A stretch of DNA of 64,000 bases from Trileptium ribeirensis (GCA_030248225.1 JASANE010024978.1:24530-88529), one strand, 5' to 3'. Shown: positions 1-12,109, counted from the first letter of the stretch. The notes: a model not told the origin generated them from the sequence alone. Numbers and translations: made by a program.

Positions 1-599
1 CTAGTGATTGGAGCGACTAGGTAGATGCTACACTTCCTCGCGTTTGGTGTTGCACCCACCGCTGTTGTTGTTCTATTCCTATCAAAGGTTCTTTTGTAAC
101 TGTCCTTTTTCCCAATTTGGGCATATGTGCTATAACTAATTTCGGGATTGACTAGCGACGTGAAATATACGTCAACATTCCACTTAAATCCAAACATTTA
201 GGTAACTGAACGACTGTTGTTATCGCTGGTTACGATGAGCTAATCACTGAGGATTATGCTTGCACTACTTTCCCTTCATCTTTCTTTACGTGTGGCTCAG
301 CTTTTTGAGAGGCTGTCTTTTTGTCTGTTTGTGGTGTGGACTTGATGTTTCTCCATATTTCTGCGGATTGACTCCTTTACTCCGATCTACCGTCTTTCTT
401 CACTAAGTACCATTATTTTCCGTTGATTCTGTTACACTTCTACTTACTATGGAGCTTCTTTTTGCTCATCTTTCATTTTCTTTCGAATAGCTCGATCAAT
501 CGGTTGTCACAGCGCTCTATCCTTTCTTGTCTTTGGTGCATCCACTTTTCTTGCTCTTCATTACTTTTTCTTTTTTCGTAATCTCTTTGAACTTGTTCG

Positions 600-1700
600 T
601 TATCTTCTTTCGTGGTTCTTTTCTTTGTTGTTCAATGAAAATACTGCTCGTGTTGTTTTTGCGCTAGGAATATATACTAGTTCCCATGCTACTGTTAACT
701 TTTCAATTAATTGTGGTGCGCATCATTCGTCTGTGTGTGCTGTCAGATATCCGTGGATTCGGTTTTCTCCGGGTTGATTGGGATCACGGGCATGTAGTAG
801 AAAAAGGATTTTGACCGGTTGAGGTGTCGACCGCTGTTCTATACGAGAAACATATCGGTTCAAGAAACTCGTCCCATTTATCAGGGCCCAATTCTATTGT
901 TGGTTTGAGCATTGCTTTGAGCGTTTAGTTCCATCTTTCAACCAACCTATTCGCTTCGTGATGACATGGTGCAGAATACACCTTTTTTGTTCCAATTTGT
1001 GCTAATTCTTTCAAATTCTCAGCAGTGAAGGAGGGGCCTTGATCGGTTAGTAAGACTCCAAGAACACCATGACACCACACGATCCGTTCGATAAAGAGCT
1101 TAGTGATCGTGCTACCTGTTTGGTGTGGTAATGCAAATGCTTCGGGCTATTTTGTGAAGTAATCCATGAAACAGTTTATCTACTTGTTACCGCACTGAGT
1201 TGGCGGTAAGGAACCGATGATATCGATGCCCAACATGTGAAATGGTGCTAGCGCTTTAATCGATTGCAATGGATTTCTTCGGTTTAGAAATTGTCGTAAT
1301 CGGGCGCATGCAATACATTCTTCGATGAAATATTGTATATAAGTCACGAGTCATGCTCGGCCAGAAAAATTTTCTTGTTATATTCGACCATACTTTCTCG
1401 AATTCTAGATGCCCTCCATATTTCGATGTGAGGTACGTTTCAAATAACGGTCATCTGAAGTCGAGAGGTACCAATATTTGGAATTCCCATGTTTCGGTTT
1501 GTTGTGGTCGACCCTTTGTTCCTAATCGATATAGGATGTCCCCAAAAATGTGAATTGGTGTTCATGCGCTACGATCCATTTTTACAAATTCTGGGGTCGT
1601 ATCCGAAAATTCCTTTTGCTGATGTAGTGCTTGAATGCAGGGTAAAACTAACCTGTCACATGACGGTCTAATCCCCGCTCACGTTTCCTATTTGTTGGTA
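600..1700 (-). pseudogene. Ty3/Gypsy-type integrase relic (pol fragment)
   Basis: Read on the minus strand, this stretch gives the integrase order of a Gypsy-type LTR retrotransposon. First comes an N-terminal zinc-binding region (ILVPLDFR, GGHLEFEKVWSNITRKFFWP, then ECIACAR). Then comes the catalytic core, with GIDIIGSLPPTQCGNK, FMDYFTK, a second-Asp block LLTDQGPSFTAENLKEL and the block HHEANRLVERWN, which carries the catalytic Glu. It continues into KWDEFLEPICFSYRTAVDTS and STGQNPF, typical of the part after the core. Integrase would insert element cDNA into the host genome. The gene is dead: in-frame stops fall in the DFR*PLFE, K*I, TK*PEAF and RWN*TLK positions, and frameshifts are needed near 1350 and 800. 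No LTR is seen because the element runs off the window's left edge. Family assignment is from established integrase motifs; the exact clade is not determined. Confidence 0.85.
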
Positions 1701-1739
1701 AACAATCCAAATGTTTGAATTCTGCTTCACAATGATAGG

Positions 1740-2690
1740 GAATGCCGACATCGAAGGATCAAAAAACAACGTCGCTATGGACGCTTGGCTGCAACAAGCC
1801 AGATTTTATCTTGTCTTGCACCGACTTGTTCTTGGTTTGACCAAACTCGTCTTTGACTCGCACCGATTCGGGGTTTTTTGTGCCAGGTCGAGTTTGGTTT
1901 GCACCGACTATTTGTTCGCCTTTACTGCTCCTGGTCGGTTGTTGCTTTTGTGCTTGTTGGATTTCAACTGTACTCCGTGCTACACCGATTGTTCCTTGAT
2001 TACCGACTGTTGTCATTTGTACTTGCTCCGATTCTTTATCATTGCTTTGCGACGTATACGCTTGGCCCAAACTGAAAACCCCGTAGTATTCTTTGCCTTG
2101 GTTGTGATTTTCGGTTGTTGCCTTTGTTGTTGTTGACGCGCTCTTTGTATTACTTCTCGAACTTCTTTGTCCACATCTTCTATCGTTGTGAACGATTATT
2201 GTGTTCCCAATTCTTTTTGGAACGTGTTCGTATATGTTTGTTGTAAGCTTTCTTTACGTCCTTGTTCTTTTGGTTCGGGCGTGCATGGGTGGAATTGTTT
2301 TATTGTACTTTCAAGCTCTTCCATTACGCTCGATTTCGCTCTTGTTTTTGGGCTTTCTGCGCTTGGTGTTTCTTGGTTATTTTCTCCGTTCCGATCAATG
2401 TTCTTTGCCCTTGTCGCCGATTCTTTGTGAGTTATTGCACTCGGTGGTTCTCTGAAGTGTCGTTTAATACTTTTAAAATTTTAGATTGGACTTCCGTTGT
2501 TGGTTGTACTTGGTTCCATGTGCTCATCGTTTGAAACACCTCGCAGTTCGTCGTCACATATGGGGCTAGCGCTTGGTTACATCCATTCGCGCTTAGGGTT
2601 GCACCGAAATTCGTTGTCACTGTTGGGACTGGTGCCTTTTTCACCACCATTTTTCTTTTTCTTTTCAATAAAGGCCGCCCCCACGCCGCC
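1740..2690 (-). pseudogene. Charged Gln/Thr/Lys-rich region upstream of the Gypsy integrase
   Basis: Directly upstream of the integrase relic, the minus strand keeps two open stretches (2070-1759, 103 codons; 2668-2432, 78 codons). They encode hydrophilic protein rich in Gln, Lys, Thr, Asn and Ser (for example TVEIQQAQKQQPTRSSKGEQ). The segment just before the integrase (about 1560-1740) gives EFVKM and DILYRLGTKG, resembling the short linker before the integrase zinc finger. I do not see reverse transcriptase or RNase H motifs where they would be expected, so the element is rearranged or this is gag-like or linker sequence. The function is inferred only from position. Confidence 0.4.
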
Positions 2691-2699
2691 CTGATATTC

Positions 2700-3460
2700 C
2701 CTGTCGTCCTGGTGGTGGTATAAATTGCGGAATATAACGTATATATATTATAAAACTAGCTAAGTATTTTCCTAACATAAATAAAGTCAATTACAATAAT
2801 ACTTATTATTACTTATTTATAAAATTCCTTTAAATATGCCTAGCCAACCTAATTCTCCAACCTTAATTAAATAGCCCCAAATCTCCCAAAACACACTTTT
2901 TCCTCCTCTCTACCCTTTTTCCTAATATATATACCTCGTCCACCTTTTCTTTTACCCAAAACCAAAATCCTACCCAAAATCAATTTTTCACCAATTTCCC
3001 ATTTTTCAACTAGAATTCAAACTACCTTCTCATTCCCAATACCTAATCAATACCCTCCAAAATTCAATATCCTCTTCCCCTTATCCCATCTACTAATATA
3101 TATAAAATTTCCCTTTCCCCTCCTACTTTTTCCCATAAATCTCTCCTTTCCCAAAACCACCATTTTTAACCTTTTTCCTCATTTCATCTAATACCCCTAA
3201 TTTCCCCAATACCCCACCAATAACTACCATCTTATTTATATCCTTTTTCCCTCTATATACAAATTTATGTAGTTTATCTTCTAGAAATGTCCGCTTTCGA
3301 ATTGGACATTGGAAAAGGTATTGCCAAGGTTCAACATTGCTAGAAGGCTGGTGCATACGGCACATCTAAACCCAAATTCATATCCATTCCGTTTTAAATT
3401 CTTGTACCTTGATATAATATACCTGCGTCGGTTTGCACTCTGATCTGATTAAATGTTTCA
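2700..3460 (-). pseudogene. Possible LINE 3' end (C-terminal zinc-knuckle-like relic)
   Basis: The minus-strand open frame 3365-3123 begins MCRMHQPSSNVEPWQYLFQC. This is reminiscent of the Cys/His knuckle near the C-terminus of some non-LTR retrotransposon polyproteins (C-x-x-C ... H-x4-C), although the expected His is Trp here. Upstream, in other frames, RVQTDAGILYQ-like residues would fit the preceding RNase-H-like region. Downstream toward 2700 the plus strand is a pyrimidine-rich, AT-rich stretch without open frames, consistent with a 3' untranslated tail. It ends near 2695, where the GC-rich edge of the Gypsy-like region begins. The assignment is weak; it could be chance similarity. Confidence 0.25.
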
Positions 3461-3710
3461 ACAATAAATGTGTAGATAGTAATTCTTTACATTATATTCC
3501 TAATCCGTGCCTACCTGGGGTCACACTGCTTGAAGTTATGGAATCCAATAACCAACAGTAATATATTAAATTCTTCGTGTCTAGCGTAGTTAATGTAATA
3601 AGTAGTTGTTTTGAGATAATTTAGAATGTCCCAGTAAATGGTTTCTTCTTTCATGGTAAATAAATTTTCACCGATGAATAGTTATAGGCCGCGTCGAGAT
3701 AGATCACCCG

Positions 3711-4216
3711 GAAAACTCTAGTACAGGTCCTACTCAACAACATTGAGCCATTTCGGAGCTAAATGGATTCGAGCAAAATGAGCCAACAATAACACAGTAC
3801 TCGAGACATTGAGTTGGCTCAACGCGTTTGGAAATCTCTAGTACAGGTCCTACTCAACACACATTGAGCCATTTCGGAGCTAAAATGATTCAAGCAAAAC
3901 GAGCCAACAATAGCACAGTCGTACAGTACTCGAGAGATTAAGGTGGTTCAACGCGTGGGGAAAACTCTAGTACAGGTCCTACTCAACACACATTGAGCCA
4001 TTTCGGAGCTAAAAGGATTCGAGCAAAACGAGCCAACAATAGCACAGTCGTACAGTACTCAAGAGATTAAGTTGGTTCAACGCATGGGGAAAACTCTAGT
4101 ACAGGTCCTACTCAACACACATTGAGCCGTTTCGGAGCTAAAAGGATTCGAGCAAAACGAGCCAACAATAGCACAGTCGTACAGTACTCGAGAGATTGAG
4201 TTGGTTCAACGCGTGG
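3711..4216. repeat. Tandem array, 4 copies of 120-129 bp
   Basis: The motif CTCTAGTACAGGTCCTACTC recurs at 3716, 3836, 3965 and 4094, giving spacings of 120, 129 and 129. Each unit continues with conserved blocks: ACATTGAGCCATTTCGGAGC, GAGCAAAACGAGCCAACAAT and GGTTCAACGCG. The first copy is the shortest because it lacks a few bases around CACAGTCGTACAGTACTC. No open frame spans the units. Confidence 0.95.
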
Positions 4217-4580
4217 AAACGTAATCGCTTGTTGTCTAATAAGAGTGTTAAAGTCTCTGCGAATCATGTCCACAAATTCTGTTTACAGCTGCGACCACAC
4301 AGTTAGCTTGCTAGTAACTAGCTCAAAACAAGGAACTCTAAATCTTAACAAATCTGGGGAGATTTTTTATTTTTTTTTAATATTTCAATGTTTTAATAAT
4401 GTATTGAATATATATAATAATTTTGATAAAGTATATCATATTTATCCCATCCTAAAATTTGTACTAAATAACTCTGAGGATTTTGTAAAGCATAATGGAA
4501 ATATAGTTTCCGCGACGTTTCGCTTACTTGATCAGGATCGATATTTTATGGTAATTGAATTGTCAAATCTTTATATACCA
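4217..4580 (+). other. No recognised gene; one AT-rich open frame
   Basis: A 120-codon plus-strand open frame (4245-4607) crosses this gap and overlaps the antisense LINE relic beyond 4580. Its product (start MLKSLRIMSTNSVYSC) has no motif I recognise, and its base composition matches the surrounding AT-rich DNA. I see nothing else here. Confidence 0.2.
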
Positions 4581-5610
4581 CTAACTACTTTCAGACCTTT
4601 AGTGTAATAAATCCTCAACGAACCCAGGTAAGAAGTTGCATGAATCATTAAGCTATCTGAGAAATGTCTGCTCTGAGCTTTGGTTTTTAGAATTTCAGAC
4701 TATGACTGCTCGGGTTTGAATTTGAACATTTCCCTGTGGAAATCACTTTAAATATGCAAACATTTGAAAATTATTCGCAAATCAAAATAAAGACGTATCT
4801 AATCAAACGACATCAAATGTAAATGCATGAGGCGCCATGGATAAGATCTTGGCTCAATACCTGTCGTAGCATATGACCTGAGAGTAAAATAACACTGCTC
4901 ATGCTCTATAGCATGCAATATCACTTAACTAAGGCGGTGGCCAAATTTGACTGGGATACTCAAGCAGTGGTCTTTTATGCACGTTATGAAGGCGCGAACG
5001 AGGATCGGCATGTTGCTTGATAAAAAGCACCGAATCAGCATATTTACCATTCAGTATGTTTTTACAAATACCTACAATGTGTTGAACATTTCAGGTCTAA
5101 TGTTATAACGATACTGAAATCTTTGTAATAATCAACTTATGAAAGAATTTCGTTGTTAAGTAACCACTGCGCATTGGTGTTATTACCTCCCTGATGCGGG
5201 ATACCGCACTTTGATGGCGAAATTTTAACTTCTATATATCAATCCAAATTTTGACTGAGCTCAGAGTGCTGAATATCCTGTTGGAATTCTGCACTTGAAT
5301 TCACGAGCAGCTGTATAATTCCATGATGTCAACAAAGATTTTGCAGTTTACTTTTACATTACATATAATATCGTCTATGTACATAAGAAATAGTGTTGGA
5401 TCACGCCTCGGCGGCACACCTGATATTACGGTGAACATATTGGAAATCTGGTCGCCAAACTTGTCGCAAACGAAGTGCATTTCCAAATGCAACGGCACAC
5501 TTATGTAATACCGCGTTTCGTATTCTCACATAGTAATTTCTCATGCGATAGTTTAATCAAAAGCTTTAGCAAAATTAATATATGCAACGGCAACCAGGTG
5601 TCCGCAGTCA
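4580..5610 (-). pseudogene. CR1/L2-like LINE reverse transcriptase relic
   Basis: The minus strand gives reverse-transcriptase landmarks in the correct order. At about 5590 is INFAKAFD (usual xDFxKAFD, the first catalytic Asp region). At 5430-5300 are SGVPPRRDPTLFLMYIDDI and the decayed YADD box CKIFVDIMELYS. At 5270-5150 is KISPSKCGIPHQGGNNTNAQ. At about 5110 is KDFSIVITLDLKCSTHC, corresponding to the usual KDLGV block. At about 4960 is RPLLEYPSQIWPPPLVK, corresponding to RPxLEYxxxVWxP. Near 4700-4590 the C-terminus shows TRA and LNDSCNFLPGFVED, the counterpart of the VxxWNxLPxxVV block. In life it would reverse transcribe its own RNA at a nicked target. Many stops and several frameshifts show it is dead, and neither endonuclease nor ORF1 is visible upstream, so it is a 5'-truncated copy. 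Confidence 0.85.
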
Positions 5611-6165
5611 GTGCCACTATATCAATAGGACGCAGAGGCTCTTCGATAGGAAGAAGCCTAGCTACCATAAAACAATTAGTCTTAAATCACCGTTATCTAC
5701 AAAACAAAAAGGCAACAAAAAAACTACATATATAGGAGATACTAGAACCACTGCGGGAAATGAAAACAGCGCCCCGTGTGACCTTTAGACCCATAGTTAG
5801 GAACAATTAACATATTATTGCGAAGGGTCAGTCAGTGGCTATTAGCCCCCCGACTTAGCCTTAAGCTTTCAATGTTAATTCAGTGTCACACTTTAGCTAG
5901 GACATTACTAAAAATTGTAAAATGCGTAACTGGGCCACAATATCTGTCGTATAATTGCGATACTTTTAGTTAGGCTCCTTTTATGTTGCAGATTTAATAC
6001 AAAATTGCATACTATGACGAATTTGATGCACTGGCGGCCCAACTGCAGTTGGAAAAATATATTAATCTTAACCAACATTAATTTTGAAACTTTTCAGCAT
6101 ATCAAATAATATTGCGCATAAGATGTAAATAAATGATCATTTTTATATCTGTAGCCAATATTTGG
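5610..6165. other. No gene recognised
   Basis: AT-rich DNA between the LINE relic and the 189 bp array. The only notable patch is 5838-5862 (CCCCCCGACTTAGCC), which resembles the one at 31465-31500. Short open frames here carry no recognisable motif. Confidence 0.5.
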
Positions 6166-6169
6166 ATTC

Positions 6170-7130
6170 ATTTCATTGCCTTTTGTAACATTCAATTTGG
6201 CAAATTTGGAACACATCATGGCAAATAACAGAGTCAGATTTATATCTTCGTTTTGTTGCTCCTTTATCGTTCCATATGATTATCTGTATTTCTCTGTTGT
6301 ACATTGTTCGCGTTAATGTAAATTAAACCGTATCTCTTTACGTGTGATTCCGTCAGTGTCAGGACTTGGGAGCATATACTTTTGTAATATCCAATTTGGC
6401 CCAAATCATGGAAAATATCAGAGTCAGAGTATATCTTCGTTTTCCTCTTCCTTTATCGTTCCATATGGTTATCTGTATTTCTCTGTTGTACACTGTTCGC
6501 GTTAATGTAAATTAAACCGTATCTCTTTAAGTGTGATTCCGTCAGTGTCAGAACTTGGGAGCATATACTTTTGTAACATTCAATTTGGCACAAATAATGG
6601 CAAATATCAGAGTCAGAGTATATCTTCGTTTTCCTCTTGCTTTATCGTTCCATATGATTATCAGTATTTATCTGTTGTACATTGTTCGCGTTAATGTAAA
6701 TTAAACCGTATCTCTTTACGTGTGATTCCGTCAGTGTCAGAACTTGGGAGCATATACTTTTGTAACATTCAATTTGGCACAAATAATGGCAAATATCAGA
6801 GTCAGAGTATATCTTCGTTTTCCTCTTCCTTTATCGTTCCATATGGTTATCTGTATTTCTCTGTTGTACATTGTTCGCGTCAATGTAAATTAAACCGTAT
6901 CTCTTTACGTGTGATTCCGTCAGTGTCACAACTTGGGAGCATATACTTTTGTAATATTCAATTTGGCCCAAATCATGGCAAATATCAGAGTCAGAGTATA
7001 TCTTCGTTTTCCTCTTCCTTTATCGTTCCATATGGTTATCTGTATTTCTCTGTTGTACGTTGTTCGCGTTAATGTAAATTAAACCGTATCTCTTTAAGTG
7101 TGATTCCGTCAGTGTTACAACTCCGGAGTA
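6170..7130. repeat. Tandem array with constant 189 bp period, about 5 copies
   Basis: GTGTGATTCCGTCAGTGT starts at 6342, 6531, 6720, 6909 and 7098, each exactly 189 bp apart. An earlier partial copy from about 6170 is about 10 bp out of register. Each unit holds GGGAGCATATACTTTTGTAA, CAGAGTCAGAGTATATCTTC, CTTTATCGTTCCATATG and CGTATCTCTTTA. Because 189 is a multiple of three, one plus-strand frame stays open across nearly two units (6722-7072, about a 63-residue repeat). Nothing suggests it is translated. The unit is typical of a small satellite. Confidence 0.95.
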
Positions 7131-8268
7131 TATACGACTTTTATTCAATCTGCATATAAAACCATTATAGTTATAATATAGCTCATTTGTATGAAGTTTT
7201 CTGTTCTAAGTAAATAATTGCGACAACTTCAAGTGCAAACTACTCATTGTGGGTTCTAACTCAACCCAGAGCAAAAGTAGTTTGCAGAGGTATCTAGACA
7301 TCAATATTATCGTTTCAACTTATGATCAGTTGTAAGTGGCTCTATGCCCTTTCTGATCTTATCCGTTTATTTACCACATGTCAGTCTATTATTTTTTTGT
7401 ATACAGGATCTTTCATCTGGTCTATATCTCACATGGACAGTATGAGTATGGACAATGCATAGCAATTCTATGTAATAAGGCTGGCTTGACCGGTAATAAA
7501 CTATGTTGTTGTTGTCGTTGACATATGTGTGTGTGTGATTACAAAGACGACAGGATATATTGTGTCGTAAGCAATTGTGCGTCTCAGCAAAACTTGCAGC
7601 ACTTTTGTAATTGATGTAACGCAATAGCACATATGTCTAATCTATTCTTCAGTAACAGTTAAGTTCTAGATTTGAAAATCTACAATACAGTATATAATTC
7701 AAATTTCATTTAAATTAAAATTACTGCAAAATTGCATCAATGCCTATACAATTTTGCAGTTTTTTACACAAAAGAGCGTTAAAAAAGCTAACAATTTGCC
7801 TGAATTACACAATATATACACAACCTCGGGTAATAAACTAGCGTAACCTAAATAGCTATACTCATCTAAATCCCTTTCCATTGCAATAGTTGTGTATGGA
7901 AACAAGAGGACATCTAAAAACCACAAAGATTGTTACGCAAAACTTTTTTGCACTTACTTTCCTTTCTTACACATTATATAATAAAATATTTTTCTACAAG
8001 TATAAATTCGAAGTAGATATATATTGAACTAAAATTTTTTTATCTTTCTGAAAATAAAAGTAGTCGCTGTTTTCCTTCCTTCCAATGATGACTGAAAAGA
8101 TATGTTATAACAGTCTTATATTAGTATAGAAAATTTTTTTAAAAAATTTTAAAGGTGAAGTCCAAGTGCAAACATCAACATCAAATATAAAAAAACTTAC
8201 AGTACAAAGAAGAAACGACAGTCATCGTAAATCTACGTATTGGATGGATAGTCAAAAGTTAAAAGAAC
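7130..8268. other. AT-rich spacer, no gene recognised
   Basis: Contains a short (GT)n run near 7525-7537 and poly-A/T-rich stretches. Minus-strand open frames at 7630-7367 (87 codons) and 7926-7744 (60 codons) show no recognised motif and are probably chance. Confidence 0.5.
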
Positions 8269-8342
8269 ATATTATATTTTAAATTATATTATATTATATT
8301 ATATTATATTATATTATATTTTATATTTTTTATTTTATATGT
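8269..8342. repeat. (ATATT)n pentanucleotide microsatellite
   Basis: About nine units of ATATT/TATAT-type pentanucleotide followed by degenerate T-rich sequence. The same pentanucleotide is expanded at 11866-11990. Confidence 0.9.
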
Positions 8343-10560
8343 TAAAAGATAACATAACATATTTTTAACAACAACAAAAAGAAGAATCACCTATAATAAG
8401 TAGTGAAAGGAAATTGAAGGGAAGATGTTTAGCCTTTAGGTATATATATAATATATTGAGTATTATACAACGATATGTCAAAATTTTTAGTACGTAACAG
8501 TTTTTTTTTATTATTTAAATTTTAATGTACTGTGAAATTGCTTATGCTTAACTAAACTCGATTGCTAGTAAATTTTTTGCACAAATGTTACACATTTTGC
8601 TCTTATTACGATCCAATATCACTTATAACAAATCGGAAACAAAATTATTTCTGAAAAGTCTGAATGTTAAAAATTAGATAAATTCAGTTGAATAGATATA
8701 TACGGGTTCATTTCAGGCTTCCGTCCATAATTTTGAGACTTGACAGTGGGTACCATAGAACAAAACTTTTAAGTTTCATTATGAGCCAAGGCTAAACTTA
8801 GGCCTAATCTAATGGTAGACTTTGGCTTTGACTTAGAGTTTGGCTCAAACCCAGTCTGAGGCTTAGGCTTTACTTTCCGCTTTATAGAAACAAAATATTG
8901 TACAATTATTCGAGGATGGAAAACTCGGCATGATCTATATATTTTTCATGATATTGTATCAGTATATAAATTTGCAGTTCAAACGAAATTCTCAAGCCTT
9001 ATAGTATATATACCTATATTAGTATAAGTAAAATACTTATACCAATATTATATCTAGTACGATATATTTCAATGGTCTGAAATCTATTATAAAATATATA
9101 CATATAAATATAGACCTTTTAATTCTTTCTCCAGCGAATAAAAACGATAAAGCCTTCGAAATCACTACTGTCAATACAAATTTACAATTTCAAACAGTAT
9201 TTTTCATAGTCATGGCACCATGCTTCCCCTATCAGATATATACCTCAATTGCTTTCGTCATATTCAGCGTACTCAGAAACCTTTAAACCCTTTTAACTCT
9301 TTGCTTACGTCTAACTATAAACAATACCAAAATTTCAAATTTTAGTGTGTCAAAATTTAGTCACGAACAGTACTGCAAAGTTAATAACATAACAAAACCA
9401 ACTTGTTTAACAGGTTGAAGCTATGTAACGCCATGTGTCACCACCGCTAGGCAGAAAAACGACATAATCAAAGTGTGAAATTTCACCCTTTTGAAATGTT
9501 TTAAACTTTGCATCAGAGTTAGATGAGAATATTCTGTCAAATTTTTGACCAGATGCCGCGAGCAAGAATTAAAAAAAGTAATTTTATGAGACTCCAAATT
9601 GCCAAAGTGAAAAAGTTTCAAATGCTAGTCGATTTTCTAAAATGGGGACAGGAAATCATTGCACCAGCGCAAATCCATATCATATACGCAATTACATTTT
9701 CGCACTCGCCAAATAGAAAAACTTGCGAAGTTCCATCAATCCAGTGATTACTTATGAGAAACTTTTGAGTTGTGATAACATACATTGAAAACAAATTTTT
9801 TTGGTCAACTAAACGCTATTTAAGGTAACTACGCTCGCTATTCTTGCTCCGTTTCCATAATTGCAGCCTCACTATGCTGTTACAGCTCCCATGTAAATTT
9901 GCTTTTTGACAGCGATTGTCATTATATTACTGTTGTATGTTTGTATGCGTATGACCGAAACAAATTTTGCAACTGTAGCCATTGGCCGTTGGCAATGTCA
10001 ATTTATATTAAAACAACTAAATAAGATTCTTTTCGCAACAAAGTAAAAAAACCTCAAAAAATTAACTATTATATGTTATATGTGTGTACGTTGAACAAAT
10101 TGGCAAATTCAAACCCAGTCAGTATTCGTTTAACAAATGAAAACTACCACAATTATTGGAAAAATATCATCGTAATTATCATAAAAGTTTGAAATGGCTT
10201 TCATAATACTACCACGGTATACCAGAGATTAAGTTGACCAAAATACAATCTTAAAATCTTAGAAAATTTTGTTTATTTCAACATATCGCGGTTGCTATAA
10301 ATCATTTCTTAACCACATATTTTTTTACTTTTGGTACAATTTTTTATTTTCAGTCTTACCAGCTATAATATAAGATTCTGCTTTTTTTATAACTCTAACG
10401 TTGCTAAATGCATTTCAATTTAGCTTTTATAATAAAAAATCAATATTAAATTATATAGTAAAAATAAAAATAAATGGGAATTGCGTACAAAAGTGCTTAC
10501 CTACGCACTGTCCATACAGTACACTTAATACTTCTGCTAAGTCATAGAATATTATCAAAC
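8343..10560. other. AT-rich spacer with one GGCTTA-rich patch
   Basis: No gene is recognised. At 8785-8880 a patch of repeated TTAGGC/GGCTTA-like words (for example CTGAGGCTTAGGCTTT) stands out; related patches occur at 5838, 27870 and 31465. At 10567-10504 on the minus strand, an acceptor-like CTTCTGTTATTAG and a donor-like GTAG|GTAAGC bracket about 60 open bases, but the acceptor lies in the edge of the next tandem array, so I do not call an exon. The paired open frames at 9421-9747 lack recognisable motifs. Confidence 0.4.
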
Positions 10561-11222
10561 TAATAACAGAAGTAAAAGGGCGACTAGTTCACAACTCTAT
10601 TTCGATGTTAAAAGTTTACAAGGACCGACGAGATAAGTTGAGTCGTATAAGCTTAACCTTACTTAATATAGACGGAAACATTTAACTATTTTGTGTTTTG
10701 GTGATGCTTTCATTTTTCTCATCAAACTAATAGGAGGAGTAAATGGTCGACTAGTTCACAACTCTATTTCGATGTTAAAAGTTTACAAGGACCGACGAGA
10801 TAAGTTGAGTCGTATAAGCTTAACCTTACTTAATATAGACGGAAACATTTAACTATTTTGTGTTTTGGTCATGCTTTCAATTTTCTCATCAAACTAATAG
10901 GAGGAGTAAATGGGCGACTAGTTAACAACTCTATTTCGATGTTAAAAATTTACAAGGACCGACGAGATAACTTGAGTCGTAAAAGCTTAACCTTAGGTAA
11001 TATGGAAACATTTAACTATTTTGTGTTTTGGTCATACTTTCAATTTTCTCATCAAACTAGTAAGAGGAGTAAATGGGCGACTAGTTAACAACTCTATTTC
11101 GATATTAAAATTTTACAAGGACCGACGAGATAAGTTGAGTCGTATAAGCTTAATTTTAGATAATTATAGTAGGAAACGTTTAACTATTTTGTATTTTAGT
11201 CATACTTTCATTTTTTCTCATT
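10560..11222. repeat. Tandem array, 4 copies of 163-167 bp
   Basis: CGACTAGTT starts at 10581, 10748, 10915 and 11078, giving spacings of 167, 167 and 163. Units share AACTCTATTTCGATGTTAAA, ACAAGGACCGACGAGATAA, GAGTCGTATAAGCTTAACC and CATCAAACTAATAGGAGGAG. The third unit has lost some bases of the TTAATATAGACGGAAAC block and the fourth is the most diverged. There is no conserved open frame. Confidence 0.95.
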
Positions 11223-11865
11223 GAATACTCGAATGAAGCTGTAGATATGTACCGATGAACTGGAGAGAAAACTGCAAAATTTTGCATCGTCTACGATATG
11301 ACAGACTTATAAATATATTTATATTTCTTCTAAAACAGGTATATTGCATACCTAATCGAAAATTGCGTAAAACGAAACGAAACGAAACACAAAAAATGCT
11401 TGTTTCTAAACAAGAAATTTTAATATTTATTGAAATTTTCAAAAATATTCATCATCATCGTCAGCTGCAACCGCGGCTGCGAATATTTAAGGAAAGCAGA
11501 CAGGCAGGAAGGAAACAAGGAAGGAAGCGACGAAAAAATAATCTTTGTTAGATATGGATTATTGAGAGAAAACGGATTGCAAAAAAATTATTCATATTCG
11601 AATTCAAATATTAAAAAAACTATATTTTCATTATATATTATATTTCCTTTTAGTTATTATAAAAATCAAAGTTTATATTTTTTGTTAACCACATTGATGA
11701 CCCAGTCTGTTTTGAACTATAATAGCTCCAGTAATTTGAATTAGCATTGATTTTAATACACTACACTAAATACCGACGTCATTTTGGTAACAGCATTACA
11801 ACATAGTAGTCGTTTTTTAATTTTAGGCACATAGAAATATTTTTCAAGTGTTTTCGCATTAAATT
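11223..11865. other. No gene recognised
   Basis: Plus-strand open frames of 98 and 104 codons (11255-11551 and 11430-11744) overlap in different frames. They are Lys/Asn/Ile-rich, as expected of chance frames in AT-rich DNA. A small GAAAC/GAAGG-rich stretch lies at 11370-11530. No protein family is recognised. Confidence 0.3.
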
Positions 11866-11990
11866 TACATTATATTATATTGTATTATATTATATTATAT
11901 TATATTATATTATATTATATTATATTATATAAAATTATGTTATACATTATAATGCATTATATTATATATTTATATTGTACTATACTGAAA
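11866..11990. repeat. (TATAT/ATATT)n pentanucleotide microsatellite
   Basis: An extended run of TTATA-type pentanucleotides, about 14 units in the core (11876-11932), followed by degenerate units. It lies just upstream of the 300 bp satellite array. Confidence 0.9.
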
Positions 11991-12109
11991 CATGTTTTAT
12001 AATAGTTTACATATACATTCAATAAACATAACGGCCGAAATAGCATCGTGGACGTAAGTGATCTGACATTTAAAAATGCATCATACATATACAATCTATA
12101 CTAATTGAA

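Noticed and set aside
1353..2534. Plus-strand open frames over the Gypsy region (up to 141 codons)
   Set aside because: They are antisense shadows of the minus-strand integrase and linker.
6722..7072. 116-codon frame spanning the 189 bp array
   Set aside because: It stays open only because the repeat length is a multiple of three. Other units are interrupted and nothing suggests translation.
8785..8880. Interstitial telomere repeat
   Set aside because: TTAGGC-like words are too degenerate and irregular, and no pure run of three or more units is present.
10504..10567. Minus-strand 60 bp exon between TTATTAG and GTAAGC
   Set aside because: The acceptor lies in the edge of the 165 bp tandem array, and no adjoining exon or motif supports it.
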